Assembly (NCBI GenBank): GCA_947311845.1
Contig: CAMZMU010000040.1
Coordinates: 65,753,626-65,817,625 of the forward strand
DNA: 64,000 nt
Origin: Poa pratensis
Lineage: Eukaryota; Streptophyta; Magnoliopsida; Poales; Poaceae
Reading direction: 5' to 3'
The translations under genes and the position numbers were made by a program. Shown one piece after another: positions 56,944 through 64,000 of the stretch (its first letter is position 1; every line of letters starts with the position of its first letter). The notes under the pieces were generated by a model. The model worked only from the letters and a program-made list of their open reading frames with translations, searched no databases and was not told the DNA's origin.

Positions 56944-58129
56944 CAGCGGCGGAGCTACGTACAGCTTGCCTAGTGCACATGCACTAGGGTCCAAAAGAAA
57001 ATTTAGTAACGATTATACATGTCCTAGTAGCGATGCACCAGGTTATGGCTAACGTTGTGCACCAGGGCCAGGTCGTTCGCCTTGTGTGAACTGCGACGTG
57101 GTGATGCACCGATGTGTAGGCAGGCTTCGGCCTCGTAGGCATCAAGGCCCAATAGCAATGACCTCCGAAGCTGTGAACGCTGGTTCTATTCGTGTTCCTT
57201 TCGGCTCTCCTCACGCCGCGAACCGCTAGCGACTCAGCGACGACAGACGCATCGAGGCTGATCCCCGCGCCTCCACAGATCGCTAGATCTTCAAGCATCC
57301 GCGGCAATCCAGCAGCCGTCCCGATCAGCAGCCTCCCACGACTTTCAGTAATTTAATCCCATCACAAGGCCAAGGTACCGAGACTAAGACGCCCTAAATA
57401 CTTCTCATCTGTTTTTTATTCTTTGTACAAGATAGTACTGAAGTGGGGACTTCAGCTTATTTAATTAGTGTTTGTAAAATACAGATAATATTTCTTCTGA
57501 AAAGAAAGACACCCTCACAAAATGTTGATCACATAAATTGGGAAGAGGAGATTCAGTATGAGGGAAAGTAGTGCGGCTTATTATGTTCATTGTTTCGCCA
57601 CTGCTACGGTTGAGAGGTGCTTTTCAGCAATGGAGCCCGTGAAAACTTATTTGCGTAATCGCCTCAATGATGATACTTTGAGTGACAGCGTCATTTGTTA
57701 CGTGGAGAGAGAAGAAATGAAGAAAGTCACCAATGATCAAGTCGTTGATCGATTCATGAAAATTAGAAATCGTAAATATTAAAAGGTAACACTCTCTAAC
57801 TAAAGTATTATATTCGGTTATTTCATATGTGCTAATAACTTGAATCCACATTGCTAATTTATAGGTTATGGAGGATGCGATGTTGGATGATGTATGTTGC
57901 TATTATATCGACTATCTATTGTTAGTCACGTCATCACTAGTTTATTCATTTCGACAAGAACTTGATAGTCACTATTTTCTGAGCATATGGTGTCTTTCTT
58001 TTATTGAATTATTTATGCTAAGGTTTGTTAAACACAATACTATTGGTAAATCTTTGATTCGGTTACATATAGAGTTAATTCGACGTAGAAGTTGTGCACC
58101 ACGGTAATTTTTTTCTAGATTCGCCCCTG
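56944..58129 (+). mobile_element. Deleted hAT element, 1186 bp, nested
   Basis: Termini CAGCGGCGGAGCTA / TAGATTCGCCCCTG are flanked by the 8-bp duplication ATTGTGAC (56936-56943 and 58130-58137). The right half keeps a hAT transposase C terminus. Confidence 0.88.
57558..57782 (+). pseudogene. hAT transposase C-terminal remnant
   Basis: The frame contains ATATVERCFSAMEPVKTYLR and LSDSVICYVEREE, the hAT dimerisation (hATC) region near the transposase C terminus. The catalytic core and zinc finger are missing, so it is inactive. The type resembles TTF/MYM-zinc-finger hAT transposases of plants. Confidence 0.8.
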
Positions 58130-58207
58130 ATTGTGACTAGTCTAATAAATCTTACTGTATTATCTTTTCCTTAAGCACATGGCCATAATTAAGCGCCGCG
58201 GTCCTTT

Positions 58208-58470
58208 AGACTAGCCATAGTGGTGGTATCATGCAATACATGCATGCAAAATGTTGATGTGTCACTGCAATTAATGATGAGAGAGATGATAGTGGTATCA
58301 TAGGTAGATACCGTAACATAACAAATTTCGAGGCAAAATGAGCCTACAACCTAATAAATATAGTACAACATGATACCACATATATATTACTACCCACTAT
58401 GGAGATAATAACATAGACTAGTATCATATACATGATACTACTCTATGTTACTTCGCACCATGAGTAGTCT
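58208..58470. mobile_element. MITE related to the element at 56327
   Basis: AGACTAGCCATAGTGGTGGT is mirrored by CGCACCATGAGTAGTCT. Inner GTATCAT repeats are inverted. Confidence 0.6.
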
Positions 58471-60400
58471 TAGTTGTTCGCATATTTTCAGGAAGGTTCA
58501 GCGCTCCCTGCACGGACACGGCAACTACACATCTGTCGAGTTAAGCCACGGGAGTGAATGCGTGGCCACGGCAGCACTGCCACTGTATCCAATGATATGT
58601 TGCCACTGGCTTCTCTCTCCAGCCGGTCAGCTCACACGAGCAGTTACAGGATATTTCTGGTCTGATGTAACATATACGAGGGGAGAAGGTATACCAGTGG
58701 ATGTGTGCATGTGCCTGCCTGCTTTCCCTACCCAACAGAAGAACGTAAATTCTCCAAGCTTTGCCACTCCTTTCCCGACCCTTCTCCAGACAGCGATTAA
58801 GGCCGTAAACCCCCTCCCTGCGCCGACAAGGCCGCGGATCCCCGCCAACTCTGCCACCATTCCTTCAATGGGAGGGGGCGGTGACCTCGGCGTTTCGACC
58901 TTAGCGAGTAGCTAGGGTTGGCGTAGCTTATTACAAGGATACCGCATCTGGCGGGGATGACGTCATGTTGGAACATGACGCTTCTGTCCTCCCCCGTGTC
59001 GGCAACTTCGTGGATCAGTTGGATTGGTCCTCTCGTCCTCCTTCGGAGATGGCGACTTTAGTTCCTCGATTTGACGTTTGTCGTTGTACGCGGTATCACT
59101 GGCGGTATGATCAACGCTCTGGAGCAAGAGCGTTGGTTCAAAGGTAGTGGATCTATCGTTCTTCACTGGCTTCATCGATGTGATACGACAGATCTAGGTC
59201 CAACCCAGCACGAGGATGATCCCCCGCCGACATGCCACAGTAACACATGTCTCGAGGCCTATTCATCGGTTCTAAAGCCCTTCAGGTGATGTTACTTCTT
59301 CGATTTGGCAATGATGGAGGCTCGGCGTCCCTTCACGCGTGCGTCTCGGTGGCTCTGAAGTTGGGCGTTGGTCGCTAGTTTCGGCGTGTGTAGCAAATAC
59401 TACCGATTGTTTTGTATCGTTTAGCGTTGACTCTGAAAGGTTTTCAAGACAGCCGTTTTCTCTTAAAACAAGCAGAAGAAGAGAAGAACATGGAGCGGGA
59501 ATGACCATAAGTGCTCTTGTCCATACTTCATGGTCAGTAGTCAATACTCTTCAGTGGTCACTCGAGTCATAAAGAGAGAAAATATAATAAATTTGATTGG
59601 AAGCATCGAAAAGTGGATATCAACTATTTTTCTTCCAAAAAAAAGACAAGTCAATATGGTTTCATTGAAATATAGTAATATTCCCTCCGGTTTGATATGG
59701 ATCGGAGGGAGTAGTATATTTTTGTTTTACAAAGGAAGCATCACCGTAGAAACAAGTTGTGATAAGCAAAGTATTGGGTGTTCAACTGTCGAGACCTCAA
59801 TATTACAATAGCCCTATTCGGTATTGGGTGTTCTCTACCTAATTCGCATGTTTGGTATAGTTTGTCTCCATCGCAACTTCCGTTGGGAATAGTTTGAGTT
59901 GACCATTGGAGTAAGAGGAACAGGTCTTCATCACTTTGTCAGCTTGTAGTGTTATGGTCCTAGTAGTTGGGAGTGGGAGCAATTGACTGGTTGAACGTGC
60001 TGAACCCGAAGTCAGAGCGACGCATTGATGAAATTTGGATCTTTTATCTGCTACCGATTCTTTTGGTCTGATCGTTTAGCCTTTTAGGGTGAGGCATGTC
60101 TCTGATTGCCAAATTGTCCATGGATTTACGAGTAAGATGCATACACCGTCGCGCTGAAGACAACATAAGCTGCTACCCAGTAGCCACGATGGCAATCCCA
60201 AACTATATATTCACCTCCGCTAACTCTGCAGATTGGTCTCGAGTTGGGCCAGGTAGCAGTCAATCCCAGACTGTGTACCTAACAATTCGCTGGTCTGGCT
60301 TTGTACCCAGACTTCTCGGGTCAAGACATACACGTCACAGAGACCACAACAAGTTCATGAAAGCAAACTCGTTCTTCCGTAAGGCAAAGGCATTGACAAT
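58471..60400. other. Intergenic sequence, no gene recognised
   Basis: A GC-rich stretch (58790-58910) and several frames show no family resemblance. At 59682-59712, CCCTCCGG and CGGAGGGAG close a tiny hairpin, probably a Stowaway reduced to its ends. Confidence 0.35.
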
Positions 60401-61685
60401 TTCATAACAGTCAACAAATGTAAATCTTGCAATCCTGAAAGTGCAAAGAACAGACGGGTTTAACGATTGGAATGCAGTGGAAATCAAACTGAAGCTTCAT
60501 GTAAGTGTGCTGGTGCTAAGTAATTCCTTACCATAAACTCCTGTGCAATCCCCGTTCACTTCTCCAACCAAACCCAGTATGACGTACTGTCAAGGAGAGC
60601 AACAGAAAGCACATACGCGAAATGTCGAAGCACCGGATTTTTATCAGCCGCATTGACACATGCTGGACGCAGCTGAATAAGAATCATATATAAATGATGC
60701 ACTGCACTTTGTTTAGCGGATTTCATGTTGTCCAATATCCTGACCCAACTGCTCGCACTTCCAGACAGTCAGAAGCTAAGAACACAACTAGAGCACTCTG
60801 ACGGAGCACAATGTAGAAATATATGAGATGCTAATAAATACTGAAAGCAGGTTGGCTCCAAATTCCAGTAAATACCCATAATCCTAAAGTAACAAAAACA
60901 TCATGTATGCGGATTTACTCGAGGACAGTCTAGGAACCATTATATGATTATAAAAGTAGCTGATGAAATGAAGCGAATCACAAGGACAGAATAACAGCTT
61001 CATATAGCTTAGATCACAAACTTCAGACCTCGCACTGCAAGTCTAGAAAAACACACTTCAGTTAAGAATTCTTCAGTCCTTCGTAAGGAAATACTGGTTG
61101 TCCACAAAAAAGAAACTTGTATGTCAGTACGTAAGTAAATATGACTAAAAGATAATTAGAGATGGCATTTCATGAAGGCTCACTGAGGCAGTAAACATCA
61201 GATTTCATATACAAAGAAATACTACTAGTGGTAGATCACAATGTGGTAATTACACAAATTAGCAATACGTATTCAGTAACCGTTACTACACACAGGAAAC
61301 TGGCCTGCATCGTGTAAGTGGTACAGGCTTCGGAAAAAAGAGCATTCCCTGCGGCAGTATGCATGCAAAATAGTGTCAATGATCTACATAAAACCCCAAA
61401 ACACTCATTTTGTAATTCAGTACATACTTCTTTGATTGCTGATCTAATATATCAAACAGCTGGAGTATGAAGGATAAGTGCAAAGCGGCAGTCTAAAGGA
61501 GAAGACACCAATTATCAGTAATAACGTATTCGAGTAGAGATGTAAACAGTTATCAGATGGCACAAAGTGAAACGTGTACATTTCAAAGATAAGAAAATAT
61601 CAAATATGGTCAATACTTGAATAAATGATACAATAGATATACTTTAAAATGTAAATAATGATCGAACCACCAAACTACATAAGTA

Positions 61686-61773
61686 CTCCCTCCGTATCAA
61701 AATATAAGACTTTCTAGCCTTTGCATGCATGCATGCAAAGGCTAGAAAGTCTTATATTTTGATACGGAGGGAG
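61686..61773. mobile_element. Stowaway MITE, a perfect 88-bp palindrome
   Basis: From CTCCCTCCGTATCAAAATAT to the matching GGAGGGAG, both 44-base arms are exact complements meeting at GCATGCATGCATGC. TA on both flanks. Confidence 0.95.
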
Positions 61774-62235
61774 TAGCATAAACATCAAAATAAGTATATA
61801 CAGACAGTGCATGAAAACTGAGACCACTGAAGTCCCAAATAAATGACTAATAATCCTTAAAAACAGAACAAGAAGAAAGAATTAGAGAGTACAAAGAAAA
61901 AAATCGAAATATAATTTTGCAGACAACTGTGTTAGTTGTTAAACATGTGTGTGTGTTCTCTTGTTGAGGAGGATTGGTAACATCTAAGCAACTGTCTTTC
62001 TACACTGCAGATTCGCTGAAATATATGATATGCCTTTTTACATCCAAAATGATAACTAACTGAACAGGCATCACCTCTCCAAAACAACAATTGCACGCAA
62101 TTTGTTTGCCAAAACATTGAGATTATTAAGTAAATCTGATCATCGCGGAAAAGAACGTGTCTCATAGGTCCAAAAATTCTGAACTATATGGCAAACACAT
62201 GCTCAGCTATCCAAATGTACTTTCATCAGTTCAAA

Positions 62236-62382
62236 CTCCCTCCATTCCAAATTATAAGATGTTTTAGATATTTCAATATGGACTAAATACAAACTGAAAT
62301 AAGTGAATCTACACAATAAAACGCGTCTAGGTACATCCAAATCAGAAAAAACTAGAACATCTTATATTTGGGACAGAGGTAG
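62236..62382. mobile_element. Stowaway MITE
   Basis: CTCCCTCCATTCCAAATTAT is mirrored by TCTTATATTTGGGACAGAGG. The left flank is AA, the right TA. Diverged arms, 147 bp. Confidence 0.75.
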
Positions 62383-63630
62383 TAAGATAGTAGACCCCTT
62401 GAAATTAGTGAAAAAAGAATACATTTACCTACCTCTTCTTACGTGACTGCCTGGTGCCTGCTTGAGAGTGCTAAAACCTACTGATTGATATACTCCAAAG
62501 GTATTCTCATCACCAATTGGCTATATGAAGTACCCAGCCACCAAGTCTTAATCTTTTATGTATTGCGCTTAGATGTAGATTTCCGATTCTGACAGATTGG
62601 AAGGTAAAAATTACAGGACGATGTTGACAACTTGAGATCAGCGACTGCAATCTGTTTAATGCACCATCATGGCATCAAATACACTCTCAGTAAGAAATAA
62701 AGTGATATCAATGGAGAAAATTGCCAAGTCAACCTCCATTCATAATTTGAAACATGCAACAACAAGCTCTAAAACACATCTTCTCATATATGTTTTCACG
62801 GCTTCAGACAAACTGTACCCAGCATATAAAAGATGATGAATCAACAAGCTATTTGCTTCAAAATGTACACTTCCAAAAATATGTCTTGAGATGAGTACAA
62901 CACATTTGAATCCACACTTTGAAATAGTAAGCACATGCTGTTAAAGTATAACCTACCTTCTCATGGAGCAGAAGTAGAATGCATTTAACAAAAATGATTA
63001 TCGTGAAAATTCAAGCGCCTGAGAAATCCAACAATACCAAAAAAATGCTTCTCTAGCAAAAATATCGAAGGAGACATATTTGCTGCCACTTTCTGCCATT
63101 CGTGACTCACTCCATCCTATTGATATGTCCAAAGAAAAGCAACATCATTTACTTGCTTTCCTTAGAAGTATCTAGTAGAAGATTTATAGGAAATTGCAGA
63201 ATCTACTATGGTGAAAGCAATGTCATTATATAATGATATTAAGGTACTCATGGACATTGGTTCATAATACTATGCTATGGTCACAGCTTGAAAGCAACCA
63301 CCTCTAGTCCAAATGTATGCACAAGTCAGAAACAAACAGGTCAAGGACAGCAGGAAATAAGGAAGAGAGAGACTCATAAAGGTCTCAAAAAGTGTCTCTC
63401 ATATAGGGCTTACGCCTTACGGGCATGCAGACCGGGAGAGTGGAGCTTGAGATGCTCAAAAACAAGCATAATGATAAATGGGTATCACTTTATTGTTTGT
63501 TAAAATCTTTGAAATGAATGAATGAGTTAGTGCCACTGCCACAATACAACGTACAACAGATGGAGTCTAGAAAAAACTCCAGCAGGTGTGTGCTCCTATA
63601 GTATCAAGAAATCATACAAAAAGTATATTC

Positions 63631-64000
63631 TTAGAATCTCCAAATCTCATCCCAACATTTGTTAATCACTCTCGAAACCCTCTTTTGCCTGCAAACACCT
63701 CTCACCACCATATCCAAAATGGCAGCATCTGGCACAATATACTTAGCCAGCATCACCATCACGACCTCTCCAGCTGCCTTATTCCTATTTCTATTGCATA
63801 ATCTGACCACTAAACCTTCTAAGAACTCCCTACCTTTACCCTGTCCAACCTCAATCTCCCGCAAGAACGTGTTGCAAGTCACTGTGTCTGGATCACAACC
63901 CTTGTCAAGCATCTCGTTGAGCAAGTCCATTGCCCGAGGAAGTTCCTTCGCCCGGAGCAACCCATCAAGCAATACATTATAACAGATGACATCTGGATCA
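63631..64000 (-). CDS. Pentatricopeptide repeat (PPR) protein, C-terminal part
   Basis: The minus-strand frame is open at the right edge and ends at TAA (63631-63633), 123 residues. It begins DPDVICYNVLLDGLLRAKEL, continues RAMDLLNEMLDKGCDPDTVT with TFLRE, and ends VSRVINKCWDEIWRF. The first part shows the 35-residue PPR helix-turn-helix pattern (YNxLLDGL...A..LLNEMLDKG..PD). The tail resembles that of Arabidopsis At4g20090 (EMB1025)-type proteins, as far as I can judge. PPR proteins bind organellar RNA in plastids or mitochondria and affect its editing, splicing or stability. No E, DYW or SMR domain is present at the C terminus, so it would be a P-class protein. The start and most repeats lie outside the window. 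Confidence 0.88.
   Translation of the reverse strand, partial: DPDVICYNVLLDGLLRAKELPRAMDLLNEMLDKGCDPDTVTCNTFLREIEVGQGKGREFLEGLVVRLCNRNRNKAAGEVVMVMLAKYIVPDAAILDMVVRGVCRQKRVSRVINKCWDEIWRF

Larger units (their letters stand above)
56327..58143. mobile_element. MITE with AGACTAGTCACA ends, holding two further elements
   Basis: The left end AGACTAGTCACATGGGGAGT is mirrored on the right by GTTACTCCTCATTGTGAC and, across the hAT insertion, TAGTCT. Without the inserted Mariner and hAT elements it would be about 270 bp. Superfamily is uncertain (Mutator-like is possible). Target duplication is not resolved. Confidence 0.6.
60401..63630 (-). other. AT-rich region downstream of the PPR gene
   Basis: No coding frame. 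On the minus strand, donor-like GAAGGTAGGT (about 62960) and GAGGTAGGT (about 62430) would fit a spliced 3' UTR of the PPR gene or a non-coding transcript. This is inference only. Confidence 0.25.

Noticed and set aside
58445..58915. 156-codon plus-strand frame
   Set aside because: It starts inside a MITE end and resembles no protein.

Overview
This is nuclear DNA of a grass, almost certainly a Triticeae species (wheat, Aegilops, barley or a relative). The evidence is split genes with GT-AG introns and the repeat set: an Au-type SINE, many Stowaway MITEs (CTCCCTCCGT ends, TA target sites), a very long LARD/Sukkula-like LTR, and LTR retrotransposons of Triticeae type. There are no prokaryotic genes, rRNA, tRNA genes or CRISPR arrays. 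Most of the window is transposable-element sequence, much of it nested, around a few low-copy genes.

Layout. 0-4.1 kb: the 5' end of a Gypsy-type LTR retrotransposon on the minus strand, with an intact gag-region ORF running off the window. It sits in a PIF/Harbinger-like element whose Myb/SANT-like ORF1 is decayed. 4.1-9.1 kb: a LARD-like giant LTR with a GC-rich, gene-like island. 9.1-14.4 kb: low-copy sequence with a 705-bp hAT element and Stowaways. 14.4-18.7 kb: a two-exon gene for an At4g28100-like GPI-anchored protein, carrying a one-base frameshift and a 1-kb retroposon about 115 bp upstream of its ATG. 19-21.4 kb: two more copies of that retroposon family. 22-28 kb: a SINE, LINE tails, and a tandem 350-bp repeat interrupted by a hAT element.

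28.4-29.9 kb (minus): a complete four-exon PEBP gene of the MOTHER OF FT AND TFL1 (MFT) clade, a family linked to seed dormancy. 31.5-40.5 kb (plus): a ten-exon gene for a 551-residue SLH-domain, coiled-coil, probably plastid protein. Its second intron holds a 3.2-kb LTR retrotransposon with captured PTB-like RRM sequence. 42.2-43.2 kb: a solo Gypsy LTR. 44.0-44.4 kb (minus): a small conserved plant protein of unknown function. 45.6-47.6 and 53.3-55.1 kb: two copies of a segmental duplication with different TE insertions. 49.5-52.2 kb: an internally deleted LTR retrotransposon. 55-58.5 kb: stacked MITE, Mariner and hAT elements. 63.6-64 kb (minus): the 3' end of a PPR gene that continues past the window.

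The genes do not form a pathway; they are ordinary single-copy plant genes in a repeat-rich setting. The most unusual items are the RRM-carrying retrotransposon, insertions that consist of little more than a poly(A) tail flanked by 17-18-bp repeats, a local family of GC-rich retroposons, and a perfect 88-bp palindrome. Exon boundaries were placed by hand from splice consensus and reading frame; family names are from memory and were not searched.
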